A stretch of DNA of 64,000 bases, taken from the NCBI RefSeq assembly GCF_000378105.1, contig NZ_KB899247.1, positions 1 to 64,000 of the forward strand, written 5' to 3'. The position numbers and the translations under genes were made by a program. Positions 17,323-25,531 of this stretch are shown in pieces. Each line of letters starts with the position of its first letter. The stretch's first letter is position 1. Source of the stretch: Rubritalea marina DSM 17716. GTDB lineage: Bacteria; Verrucomicrobiota; Verrucomicrobiia; Verrucomicrobiales; Akkermansiaceae. Below the pieces are notes generated by a model. That model worked only from the letters and a program-made list of their open reading frames with translations, had not been told where the DNA came from and did no database searches.

Positions 17323-18018
17323 CTACCTCCGGCGACGCAGGATAAAAGTTAAACTTCCGAGGCCGAGAAGAGCTGCAGAGCTAGGTTCTGGGACAGCCGC
17401 AACATTGACATTGACATTGACATTATCGATGAGTGTCTGCTCCACGCTAGCACCTGTGTCAGGATCAGTTGAGCGAATCAGGATGAACAAATCCTTCCCG
17501 ACATCTTCACTAACGAATGTATAACCAGCTGAAGTCGCTGCGTAGGTTCCTCCGAGGCCTGGATCGGTGACATCTGCTAGGGTAAGGGCGTGGAGCAAGG
17601 TGTCTGCTGTCCCTCCACCAATGGTGTTAGAGCGGTAGAGCCCGATTTCGAAATCTGCGAGACTCTCGTTGGTAACACTACCGATCAAAGCACTAATAGT
17701 GATACCCTGGCCGCCCACAATGGTACCAAGGCTCTGAGTGATTGTTTCTGGATCACTACGACTGTCAACTAAGAGCCATGTTGAGCCATAAGGAGTGAGA
17801 GGATTTGTGGCTATCCCATCATCGTAAGGAGCAAGAAGACTAGCTCTACCGGGCGTACCAGAGTATGTCCATCCACCTGTCACATCGCCATACTGGTATG
17901 TTGTAGAGGACCCGGTGAAGGTCTCAAAACTTCCATTGGATAAAGCTGTGATCGCAGCAGATGATGATAATGCCATGGCCGAAGCCAGGCTGAGTTGTAC
18001 TATTAGTTGCCTTTTCAT
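17323..18018 (-). CDS. PEP-CTERM sorting-domain exported protein
   Basis: 231 residues. A signal peptide (~1-21, ending SSSAAITAL) precedes a beta-rich body that opens with NGSFETF and includes TLIDNVNVNVNV, as in carbohydrate-binding-like exported proteins with a PEP-CTERM tail. The tail VPEPSSAALLGLGSLTFILRRRR has the VPEP motif, a hydrophobic span and an Arg cluster, the signal for exosortase-type processing. No exosortase is in the window. The body has no named enzymatic domain. The NVNVNV stretch comes from a 6-base tandem repeat. It is followed by its own terminator; a decayed relative lies just upstream. Confidence 0.9.
   Translation of the reverse strand: MKRQLIVQLSLASAMALSSSAAITALSNGSFETFTGSSTTYQYGDVTGGWTYSGTPGRASLLAPYDDGIATNPLTPYGSTWLLVDSRSDPETITQSLGTIVGGQGITISALIGSVTNESLADFEIGLYRSNTIGGGTADTLLHALTLADVTDPGLGGTYAATSAGYTFVSEDVGKDLFILIRSTDPDTGASVEQTLIDNVNVNVNVAAVPEPSSAALLGLGSLTFILRRRR
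17402..17424 (+). repeat. 6-bp tandem repeat within the PEP-CTERM gene
   Basis: Nearly four copies of acattg in tandem, coding Asn-Val repeats just before the PEP-CTERM tail. The 6-bp period keeps the frame, so copy number could vary without breaking the gene. Confidence 0.8.
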
Positions 18019-18167
18019 TGTTAACTGGGGTTGTTGTCTTTTTGTTTGTTTCTGCTCTACCTATAAAACGCTACGGCATATGCAGTTAAAGAATAGCATC
18101 ATGAAAACAGGGTTTAATGAAGAACCTTAAAGGTCATTAATCGATCAATAAGGGTCAATTTGGCTTG

Positions 18168-18615
18168 TCTAGTGATGAACAAATGGATCTGTTGAGGTTC
18201 CTCCAGGTCGAATTTCGTCCCAATTAGAAACACCGTCACCGTCAAAGACAGCCTAGCCATCAAGGCATCGCTGTAGGCCAAGCGAGTGAAAAGTCGCGGA
18301 TCAGAATTCTCGTCGAGCACGTAGTTCAGAGCCGTGTCTGCGCCTGACTTGATGACCGGTAGAAACTGTCACATTGTCAATCAATGCCTAGTGGGCCGGG
18401 CTGGCATCACCACAGAGCAAGCGAATCCGGACGAAGAGGGTTTCGCCATCATCTGCGGCTATTGCGGTGTAGTTTTTGGCTACGCCCACCGTCCCTCCGT
18501 CGAATGACTCGAAGCTTCCCTTGAGGGGACTGCCATGCACAGAAGCCCCGGCAAAAAGGAGGGTGATTTCTGCCGCAGCCGTGATGACGGAGGAGGTTAG
18601 ACATAGCCTTCTCAT
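18168..18615 (-). pseudogene. Decayed gene for a PEP-CTERM-neighbour-like exported protein
   Basis: Reading from the ATG at 18615: signal-like segment, then GSFESFDGG (compare NGSFETF in the intact gene), then LFVRIR (compare LFILIR), then a TAG at 18390-18388, and after it in the same frame ALIDNVTVS (compare TLIDNVNVN). Further on, in another frame and past a second stop, the strand reads FDGDGVSNWDEIRPGGTSTD, the DGDG-type Ca-binding motif often seen at the ends of verrucomicrobial secreted proteins. Two in-frame stops and frame changes show a dead gene of the same kind as the neighbouring PEP-CTERM gene. It explains most of the 18.02-18.70 kb gap. Confidence 0.75.
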
Positions 18616-18698
18616 GCCCCAGAATATGACTGCCAATATCGGGTCAACCAAGAGCCTAGAAGATCAAACATCGAACGATAAGTGGCATTCTCGACCAG

Positions 18699-19856
18699 TC
18701 ACCGATCCCATCTCCGGTAGTGCTTGGGCGAGTGGCCCAGTTTTTTCCGAAACACCCTACCCATGCTTTGCGCATAACCAAAACCTGTGAGCTCTGCAAT
18801 TTCATCAATGGAGATATCTGTTTGTAGAAGTTCCATCGCCGCACGCACTCGAGCCAACGTCACCTCCTCAAAAACGGTCCGGTTCAAAATCTGACGAAAT
18901 TTCCGCTGCAAGGAACTCCGGGACAGCCCCGAATGTCGCGCGATGGTGTCAAGACTCAGCGACTCGGCATAGTGGGACGAGATATACTGCAACGCTCTCG
19001 CCAGATCCTCGTCCGGGCTGGCGACGAAATCACTGGATTTTCGGGCTATCACGCGCCTCGGCATGATCCACAAGGGCTCATTCGGTCCCTGTTTTCCTGC
19101 CATCATCGAATCCAGCAATGAGGCCGCCTGATACCCAACAGATTCAATATCCACATCCACACTGGAGAGAGGCGGATTGTTCAAGTTGCATAGTGTCGGG
19201 TCGTTGCCAACACCCACCAAGCCGATATCCTGGCCGACGATTCTTTCCGCCCTGCGGCATGCCTCCTGCACCAACAGTCCCTCAGCATCACTGGACAACA
19301 TGATCCCAGTAAATACGGGCAACTTGGCAATCCAATTCGCAACCAGCTCCACCAACTCATCCCACGCCGTTTGTTCAAAAGTCTCACGCGACAACAACAA
19401 GCTCCGGTAACCACCTCTGGCCTCCTCTACTCTTGTCCGAAAGCTACGCTCCCGGTTCACTGACCAGTTTTCCTTCTCCAATCCGATGTAGGCAAATTCA
19501 CGAAACCGCTGCTCAATGAAATGCTCCGCCACCATCACTGAGATGGCATTGTCATCCACATGCACAAGCGCTGCTTCCGGCGGGCGACAAACCCCCAGAA
19601 CATCAACGACCGGCACACCCTTGTCCATCACTGCCTCGCGGATCTCTTCATTTTGAAGTCGTGCGATGATTCCATCTCCCTTCCAATGCTTGAACCACTG
19701 CCGCGGAGCCTGGTCAAGCGCATGGGGAAACGCATACACCGACCAAGGACCATATTTTTTAACATAGTCGCTAATCCCCATGAGTATCCCCTGACCTACC
19801 GATAGGGAGGTTTCAACAATTAACGCCACACGAGGAACATCAGGCTTGCCCATCAT
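18699..19856 (-). CDS. XylR-type transcription regulator (LacI-like sensor + AraC HTH)
   Basis: 385 residues. The N-terminal ~270 residues form a periplasmic-binding-protein-like sugar sensor (VALIVETSLSVGQGILMGI, DGIIARLQ, VHVDDNAISVMVAEHFIEQ, VGVGNDPTLCN, SSVDVDIESVGYQAA). The C-terminal ~100 residues are an AraC/XylS double helix-turn-helix (LDTIARHSGLSRSSLQRKF and IDEIAELTGFGYAQSMGRVF). This arrangement is that of E. coli XylR and is frequent in sugar-use loci of Verrucomicrobia. The likely targets are the GH36-like gene upstream on the same strand and the lost sulfatase. The sequence is richer in C-ending codons than nearby genes, in line with a different origin. Confidence 0.9.
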   Translation of the reverse strand: MMGKPDVPRVALIVETSLSVGQGILMGISDYVKKYGPWSVYAFPHALDQAPRQWFKHWKGDGIIARLQNEEIREAVMDKGVPVVDVLGVCRPPEAALVHVDDNAISVMVAEHFIEQRFREFAYIGLEKENWSVNRERSFRTRVEEARGGYRSLLLSRETFEQTAWDELVELVANWIAKLPVFTGIMLSSDAEGLLVQEACRRAERIVGQDIGLVGVGNDPTLCNLNNPPLSSVDVDIESVGYQAASLLDSMMAGKQGPNEPLWIMPRRVIARKSSDFVASPDEDLARALQYISSHYAESLSLDTIARHSGLSRSSLQRKFRQILNRTVFEEVTLARVRAAMELLQTDISIDEIAELTGFGYAQSMGRVFRKKLGHSPKHYRRWDR

Positions 19857-20019
19857 TGGACCCTATCTGCTATACCGCGCCTCACAAGGTAATTTTCTCC
19901 AAGGCACATGACAAAAGGGGGGACTCCGTAATTCTTATAATTGACTAGCCTCAAGGATGCGTAATTGATTCACAAACAGTCATTCGACTGTGCCGAGTAT
20001 CTATTGTACAAACCAAAAT

Positions 20020-20069
20020 GACAACAAAAGTTGCTTGCCGAATTGACTGCAATAATGACGTAATGAGCC
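20020..20069 (+). repeat. Right copy of the 50-bp direct repeat
   Basis: Matches 17192-17241 at 44 of 50 positions. It lies between the XylR gene start (164 bases away) and the sulfatase relic. It could be an end of a lost mobile element, a duplicated control region or recombination scar. Confidence 0.75.
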
Positions 20070-20095
20070 ATTTTTGTGGCCCCCTTTTTTGTGTG

Positions 20096-20330
20096 CTACG
20101 CGATGGATTTACATGTAAGGGATGGGCAGTGGGCACTTGTAAAGAGCATACCGCTGGTAGCAAGTAGGTCTATGTTGGGCGTCAGAGCCTGCGGATGTCC
20201 GCGGAGAACAACGATTCAGTCGTTCACGTCGTCGAAGGAGATAGAGAGTGCATGGGGAAGGTTTGGTTCCATACTCTTATCTGCTGCCTCCTGGCGTCCA
20301 GCGAGGACAAAGACACAATCCCCCCCGATA
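20096..20330 (-). pseudogene. Sulfatase N-terminal relic
   Basis: In the frame with an ATG at 20272 the strand reads NLPHALSISFDDVND, a TGA (20218-20216) where sulfatases have Trp, then [30 protein letters not shown] and a TAG at 20098. This is the start of a type I sulfatase (FISxDDxxDW, GHP..TPNID.LA..G, F.NAHC) that breaks off exactly before the CxPSR active site. Everything after is missing. It is downstream of and on the same strand as the GH36-like gene, so the locus once coupled galactosidase and sulfatase functions. A stretch with a shifted frame before the ATG may be its damaged signal peptide. Confidence 0.75.
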
Positions 20331-20409
20331 AAATACTCCGGTGACATCGCTAGCTTATCAATCCGGTTCATTACGGATCCACTCACTATTGTAGTGACGA
20401 TTTCTTGGT

Positions 20410-22767
20410 CTATTTTATCTTAACTTCCAGAATTTCCTGTCCGTATTTTGGTAATGCAACTTCCAAGCTGCCGTTGATCAGGTCTAAGCCTTTGAATGTG
20501 CCTAATTCTTTTTCAGTGAACAATGTCCTTACTGTATAGCTCTCTTCGGAGGCAACCCATGGGATATTGATCGCCCGTTTTTCTTCGCCGCCGTTTCCTC
20601 TTATTACGACAACCGCACCTTCGCCGTTTTCGTTGAGTTTACCCCACCAGTGCCAGTCCTCGTCAGTCGGAGCAGGTACGCCGCTGTATTGGAAGTGACG
20701 GTATATGCCATACTCTCTTTCTAGCCTTTTGATAATCTCAAATCTATCGTGGTATCGTTGGATGTTTTCTTCTGTCAGAGAAGCCAGATCCCCGGCATAT
20801 ACTGTAGGTGCCCCCAGAAGCCAGCTGCAGATTTGTCTGTCCTGGATCTCGCCGGTCAAACTGCCTTTGCAGTTCACCGTTGCCGCGCCGTAGAACTCTA
20901 TACATTCAAGCGGTAATCCTCTGTGCAGATAAAACCTGTTTCTAGCCTTGGCACATCCTTCCAGCAGCTTTTCAGCCTGTTCCTTAGGATCGACCTTGTC
21001 CCACCAGGCCGTTGCGCCGGCCCTTTGTTTCCAATGACCCACGCCGCTGTAATCGTTAGGAGGCACGTGGTACGAAGTAGCGTGCTTTATTACAGCCAGG
21101 TCGCATGGAACCCCGGGCGTTCCCCAGTAAATCTCATGAGTGACCTGGTTGGCAATGCCAGGTACCTGTGCCCGAAGAACGTCCTGTGACTCAAACAGTC
21201 CTCGCAAACCTCTCAGCAAAGATTCTTTTTTACTTCTGCTGTAGTGACCTTTGGCAAAATCTCCGTTTTTAATGTTTGTAAAGTCCTGCTTGAAATATGT
21301 TACACCGTAGTAATCGTGCAGGTAAGCCAATTGATTGCCGAAGTACGTGCTCCACGGACTGGAAAAACTCATCGCAACACCGTCGAGGCGTCGTATTTCC
21401 GGAACAGTTGCTGCTTCGGGAAGAGCCTTAAGATCATCAGAATCACGCAGCCTGAAACACGACACCCACAACCCGATCTTAAGCCCCTTGGACCGGACAT
21501 ACTCGCATGTAGCCAAAAGATCCGGGAATCTTTTTATATCGGGTGTTACGCCAAGCCTGCCTTTCTGCCACCCGTCATCGATCTGCAAAGCTGCAAATCC
21601 AGCCCTTGCAGCAATGTCTGCTTGTTCACGGATGATCTCATCAGTAACGTTATGCCCAAAGTTTGACCATGTACACCATAGCGGGGCGGGTATCTCACCA
21701 TCGGTCGACGCCACGCCGATATGTTTTTTAAGAAACTTCTTGAACGGCTTTTCGACAGCACGGTCAAGGGGGAGGGAAGTGCCTGAGATGGTTTTCACAA
21801 CCTCTCCACTGTACCCATAGAGAAATACCGGTTCGCTCTCAAACTTTTCTGAGGGTCCCAAAACCCACTCGAAATGCTCATTGCTATAACCCATTGCACC
21901 GTTATCTTCGATCGACCGCAGTGCTGAAGGTACCTCCGAAGCAAAGATCGCCCCGGCGGTCTTTGCCGAATTACCAAAGCCAATGATACTTGAAACCGCA
22001 CCATGTTCAGAAGGTGTCAGGAAAGTCTGGTTTAGATAATCATCTCTAAGATTGATGTCGTCGATGACCAGGTTGCTTAGCTTGATCCAGTTGGAGCCGT
22101 TATTGATTATTTCGACCCATTTACGTACAACCGGGTAACCATCGTAGACTTGGTAAAATATGTTTACCGAGACTCCTTTAAGAGTGGCATCATCAAGTGC
22201 CCTTGCCCTAATCATTAGCTGCGTGGTACCCGGTTCAGGGCTGGAGCACTGGCTATTGACTAAGTTGAAAACCTTACCCCAGGTTTTACCGGAGAAATCT
22301 CTCGGTTCCTGCCACTTAACACCTCCGTCTAGGACCTTGCCGCCTTCTTCTTTGATCTCAAGAGCGTCGGTAGAATTGGACACAGATGTTTTTTGGGTTA
22401 TTGAACCTCCTGATTTAGCATCCACTCCTACCGGGCAGCGGTTTGGGAAGGCTTTTTCTATTCGAAAAGAAAGCTCATTTGCTCCCTCCATGATTTGCTC
22501 GCCGGCAACAGAGATACTAGCAGTATAAACATCGCTGTCTTTGATGTTGATGGTTCTGGTCAGATTGCCTGCGAGAATACGGACTTGATCACCGTCTGAG
22601 ATGATATTGCAGGTTTGGTCAGTAAGGCCGGACTGATCAGCCGCAGATGCCGGATTAAGAGCCGACAAACCGATTGCCAAAGAAAGCAATCCGCTGTGTG
22701 CCCATGCGGGCTTTATTCCTCTCTCTCTCAAGAGGGCGGGGCGGGTTTTACAATTAAACTGTATCAT
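20410..22767 (-). CDS. GH36-like alpha-galactosidase family glycoside hydrolase (exported)
   Basis: 785 residues; the N-terminus has a basic stretch then a hydrophobic signal segment ending PASAADQ, so it is exported. Middle region is a (beta/alpha)8 barrel of clan GH-D: TWSNFGHNVTDEII, GFAALQIDDGWQ (~395-406), KGLKIGLWVSCF, VTYFKQDFTN where GH36 enzymes carry the nucleophile Asp (YxKxD), then WGTPGVPCDLAV and GDLASLTEENI. The C-terminal beta domain ends near VALPKYGQEILEV. The N-terminal ~300 residues look like the GH36 beta-sandwich. Substrate is not clear; melibiase-type or a sulfated galactan is plausible given the sulfatase relic and XylR regulator nearby. Confidence 0.8.
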   Translation of the reverse strand: MIQFNCKTRPALLRERGIKPAWAHSGLLSLAIGLSALNPASAADQSGLTDQTCNIISDGDQVRILAGNLTRTINIKDSDVYTASISVAGEQIMEGANELSFRIEKAFPNRCPVGVDAKSGGSITQKTSVSNSTDALEIKEEGGKVLDGGVKWQEPRDFSGKTWGKVFNLVNSQCSSPEPGTTQLMIRARALDDATLKGVSVNIFYQVYDGYPVVRKWVEIINNGSNWIKLSNLVIDDINLRDDYLNQTFLTPSEHGAVSSIIGFGNSAKTAGAIFASEVPSALRSIEDNGAMGYSNEHFEWVLGPSEKFESEPVFLYGYSGEVVKTISGTSLPLDRAVEKPFKKFLKKHIGVASTDGEIPAPLWCTWSNFGHNVTDEIIREQADIAARAGFAALQIDDGWQKGRLGVTPDIKRFPDLLATCEYVRSKGLKIGLWVSCFRLRDSDDLKALPEAATVPEIRRLDGVAMSFSSPWSTYFGNQLAYLHDYYGVTYFKQDFTNIKNGDFAKGHYSRSKKESLLRGLRGLFESQDVLRAQVPGIANQVTHEIYWGTPGVPCDLAVIKHATSYHVPPNDYSGVGHWKQRAGATAWWDKVDPKEQAEKLLEGCAKARNRFYLHRGLPLECIEFYGAATVNCKGSLTGEIQDRQICSWLLGAPTVYAGDLASLTEENIQRYHDRFEIIKRLEREYGIYRHFQYSGVPAPTDEDWHWWGKLNENGEGAVVVIRGNGGEEKRAINIPWVASEESYTVRTLFTEKELGTFKGLDLINGSLEVALPKYGQEILEVKIK

Positions 22768-22849
22768 ATTGTTCTATGTTGTATTATTCAGAACTGATTT
22801 AAAGGTGAGGATCCTTACTATCAAGCGCTAAGCGCAACACTCTCTAGCA

Positions 22850-23110
22850 GATCTAACATCTCTTTCGGAGTTTGATGCGACGCAGGAAGCAGTGTTTGAG
22901 GCAGTGTGTGAGCCATTAAAAGCTACTTTGTTTGAGGTCTAACATTCTGTGTTTCAGTATTTATCTAGCCGCTATCAATTGCAGCTAGAAAGGGTGCATT
23001 GGGAGCCAGATGTCCACCCAATATCAGAGATGTGGACTGAGCTAGAGGAACTACTCCAGCATCACCCAGCCCAAGTGATGCTGTGGGAAGGGGAACCATT
23101 GCCCGTAGTC
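22850..23110 (+). pseudogene. Internal fragment of a ZnuA-like gene
   Basis: The DNA matches 38310-38556 of the intact ZnuA-like gene at high identity, with a ~12-base insertion and several substitutions. The readable part contains FQYLSSRYQLQLERVHWEPD and ELLQHHPAQVMLWEGEPLP. No start, signal peptide or end is present. It joins abruptly, at a short shared stretch around cccgtagtcg, to a serine-hydrolase fragment in the opposite coding sense. The open frame across the junction (22949-23266) is thus a chimera, not a gene. Confidence 0.88.
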
Positions 23111-23112
23111 GC

Positions 23113-23262
23113 CCCAGTTCATGGAAACATAGCGGTAATACGGCCAGGTCTGCATGTTTTTGGCGGTGATCTCAGAAAGTTCGAACGGGCGGTAGAAATC
23201 GTTATGGGTCACTTTGCTATCAGCATGTGCAGACGCCCCGAGAATAGTAGAGCCGGTATGCG
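23113..23262 (-). pseudogene. 5' end fragment of a serine-hydrolase gene
   Basis: Matches the beginning of the intact gene at 25532-26770; 67 bases (23113-23179) are identical to 26587-26653. On the minus strand it encodes a damaged signal region and FYRPFELSEITAKNMQTWPY followed by YRYVSMNW, then stops matching at the junction with the ZnuA-like fragment. Orientation (5' end at right) is the same as the 3' fragment at 16919-17015. Confidence 0.88.
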
Positions 23263-23324
23263 CTAAAAGAAGTGAGTGAGATGACTGGTGTATTTTTTCT
23301 CATTGTTAGAGCAGAGTTGTCGGC

Positions 23325-23903
23325 TCATGCCAAAGTGTTGGGTTCACGCCACATGTACCATAAAGTTGGACCGTTCGGCACAACGGGTTTACTGCCGAGC
23401 AAAGTAAATCCGTGCTTCTGGTAGAAGGGGAGATTGTTCACGTTGGAGTTCTCAAGGAACGCAGGGACTTGTTCTTCATCACAGCGTTCTAACATATGTT
23501 TGAGCAATTCAGAACCGACACCATTACGCTGTGATTCTGGTGATTTCCCAAGAAGAAAGAGATAGTAATAATGCTCTGTGGGCGTGGGGATGCCTTTTGA
23601 AAAAAAGAGTTTATCCAGCTTCCATAGTGCGGAGAAGCCAGCCGCTCGGGTGAAGCGAATGAGAGTAGAAAGTGAGCGGGGGAATTTGAGCTGTTGGCCG
23701 GGAGTCATCCATATGGCGACACCGTCATTTTCCGCCGTCATGTAACACACACCTTTCTCGAATAGGGCTGGAAGAATCAGAGGGTAGAGTGTGCTTAGAA
23801 AATTTGGCTTAGGAGAAAGCCAAAGCATGAAAGGGTCGGACGCAAAAGCAGCCGCGAGGATATCGGCGGCTGCTTGTTGATTTTCTGTGGTGACTTTCCG
23901 CAT
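23325..23903 (-). CDS. GNAT family N-acetyltransferase
   Basis: 192 residues, one GNAT domain. The acetyl-CoA loop is LLGKSPESQRNGVGSELLKH (Q/RxxGxG/A form, ~125-145), followed by CDEEQVPAFLENSNVNNLPF and YQKHGFTLLG, the usual beta5-alpha4 end. Cytoplasmic; substrate unknown, small amines are common. It follows the exported amidase gene on the same strand with a 78-base gap holding a small hairpin, and is the last gene of that group before the decayed patch. Confidence 0.85.
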   Translation of the reverse strand: MRKVTTENQQAAADILAAAFASDPFMLWLSPKPNFLSTLYPLILPALFEKGVCYMTAENDGVAIWMTPGQQLKFPRSLSTLIRFTRAAGFSALWKLDKLFFSKGIPTPTEHYYYLFLLGKSPESQRNGVGSELLKHMLERCDEEQVPAFLENSNVNNLPFYQKHGFTLLGSKPVVPNGPTLWYMWREPNTLA

Positions 23904-23930
23904 CGGGAGCCGATGTGTGAGGTAGATACT

Positions 23931-23948
23931 ACTTCGTTTCTACGAAGT
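23931..23948. other. Small hairpin between amidase and GNAT genes
   Basis: A perfect 7-bp stem (acttcgt / acgaagt) with a 4-base loop, followed by only four T on the plus strand. It might weaken transcription from the amidase gene into the GNAT gene; not a strong terminator. Confidence 0.3.
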
Positions 23949-23981
23949 TTTCCTAGTCTATATTGTTGCAGATAGAGGGTA

Positions 23982-25511
23982 TTAGCTACGAAAATCTGGA
24001 AGTTTATCGCCGTTAAAGAAGTTAGGGTCGACCCGTTGCCAGGCGTGAGCCACTTGGAAGACTTTTTCGTCGGCGTAGGGTTTACCGACAATCTGCATGC
24101 CGAGTGGCATGTTTTGTGAGCTGAGGCCAGTGGGCACATTCACCACTGGGCACCAATTGAGGACGTTCCAAGGAACGGTGAGTGCTAGAATGAAGGATTT
24201 GTGCATTTCCACACCCTCTAACTTAAAGCCTTCAACCGTTTGGTCGTAATCAGCCGGAACGTGGGGGGTAGCGAGTGATGGCATCACGATGGCATCATAG
24301 CCTTTATTGAAAGTGGCTTCAGAGATTGTTTTGTAGAGTGAAGCGACGAGTTGTTCGAATTCAGCGCGCGCCGCGGAGCCATAGTCACCACTCGCAGCTT
24401 TCTTCGCAAAGTAGCCAGCATAGGATGTCATTTCGCCGATGTTATTTATATTGAGAGCCAAGCCCGCACCCATTGCCCCCGCCATGACCCCACCGATAAA
24501 CTTGGCAACGATTTCTTGCCAATCGAGGTCGATTTTCACTTCATCGACTGTGGCACCGAGAGACTGTAATTTTTCCACGGATGCTGCCATCGTAGATTTT
24601 GTGTCTTTATCGAGGTGGGCAAGTCCCATGGAGCCAACATGAGCAATGCGCATACCTTTGATCGATTCATAGTGATGCGGCATCACGAGTTTCGGCAATG
24701 TGGCAGGAAGATTTTCTGTCTGACCCGACATGACATTCATCAGTGAGATCATGTCATCAAAATTACGCGCCATTGGTCCAGTAGTCGCAAAGTAGGAGAA
24801 AATCTCGCTGGATGCGATTCGACCATGAGAGGGCTTAAATCCGTAGAGGCCATTGTAGGCACAAGGTAGGCGGATGGAACCGCCCATGTCGGAGCCTGTT
24901 GCTAGCGTGCACAAGCCAGCAGAGAGCGCACCACCAGAGCCGCCAGACGATCCACCAACAGCGTAGTTAGTATTCCAAGGATTACGTGTCACGCCCCAGA
25001 GTTTAGACCAGGTCACACCAGTCATGTAGAACTCGGGCACGGTGGTTTGAATGCTCAGAACTGCACCGGCTTCTTTAAGCTTGGTGACGATTGGGTCGGC
25101 GTGCTCCTCTGTATTGTCTTTTAGAAGTGTAGAACCACGTGTGATAATCCAACCAGCATCGTGGTGTTCGTCTTTAACTCCAACAGTGATCCCCTCGAGA
25201 GCACGGGCTGTGCCGTTTGCGTAGCGTTTTTCAGATTCTTTTGCCTGCTCCATCGCAGCATCAAAATGCGTGTAGGTGACAGAGTTGGTCTTTTTCCCTA
25301 CAGCCTCAAAGCGTGCGATTTGGGCATTGAGTACATCGACTGGTGAGAGTTTCTGTGCTTTGAAAAGAGGTATAAGCTCTTCCGCTGACATATAACAAAG
25401 CTCTTCTTGGGTCAGCTCGGCAGCGGAAGCACGGTGTGCTCCGAATGCCATAGCGGCGGTGGTCGCTAGACCGATTTTGCTGAATTGACGACGCGTGAAT
25501 GGTGTTTTCAT
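23982..25511 (-). CDS. Exported amidase-signature family hydrolase (TAT signal)
   Basis: 509 residues. The N-terminus TRRQFSKIGLATTAAMAFG is a twin-arginine signal, so the folded enzyme is exported. The amidase-signature catalytic triad is present: Lys in VGVKDEHHDAG (~112), the Gly/Ser loop GGSSGGSGGALSAG and the nucleophile Ser in GSDMGGSIRLP. The family hydrolyses amide bonds (aryl/alkyl amides, peptides-amides); which substrate is not shown. It starts 20 bases after the serine hydrolase gene on the same strand, so they form one unit. A periplasmic role fits the neighbouring exported ureohydrolases and beta-lactamase-like enzymes. Confidence 0.9.
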   Translation of the reverse strand: MKTPFTRRQFSKIGLATTAAMAFGAHRASAAELTQEELCYMSAEELIPLFKAQKLSPVDVLNAQIARFEAVGKKTNSVTYTHFDAAMEQAKESEKRYANGTARALEGITVGVKDEHHDAGWIITRGSTLLKDNTEEHADPIVTKLKEAGAVLSIQTTVPEFYMTGVTWSKLWGVTRNPWNTNYAVGGSSGGSGGALSAGLCTLATGSDMGGSIRLPCAYNGLYGFKPSHGRIASSEIFSYFATTGPMARNFDDMISLMNVMSGQTENLPATLPKLVMPHHYESIKGMRIAHVGSMGLAHLDKDTKSTMAASVEKLQSLGATVDEVKIDLDWQEIVAKFIGGVMAGAMGAGLALNINNIGEMTSYAGYFAKKAASGDYGSAARAEFEQLVASLYKTISEATFNKGYDAIVMPSLATPHVPADYDQTVEGFKLEGVEMHKSFILALTVPWNVLNWCPVVNVPTGLSSQNMPLGMQIVGKPYADEKVFQVAHAWQRVDPNFFNGDKLPDFRS

Positions 25512-25531
25512 GATGGGTTGTTCGGCTTGGG

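Noticed and set aside
17402-17424. Short repeat as part of a CRISPR array
   Set aside because: Six-base period with no spacers, lying inside a coding sequence. No array was seen anywhere in the window.
20216-20218. TGA in the sulfatase relic as another selenocysteine codon
   Set aside because: It replaces a Trp, not a Cys, and the gene ends soon after with other damage, so it is an ordinary nonsense change.
22949-23266. 105-codon open frame on the plus strand
   Set aside because: Crosses the junction of the ZnuA-like and serine-hydrolase fragments and reads the second one antisense; it lacks a signal, a full domain and a proper start.
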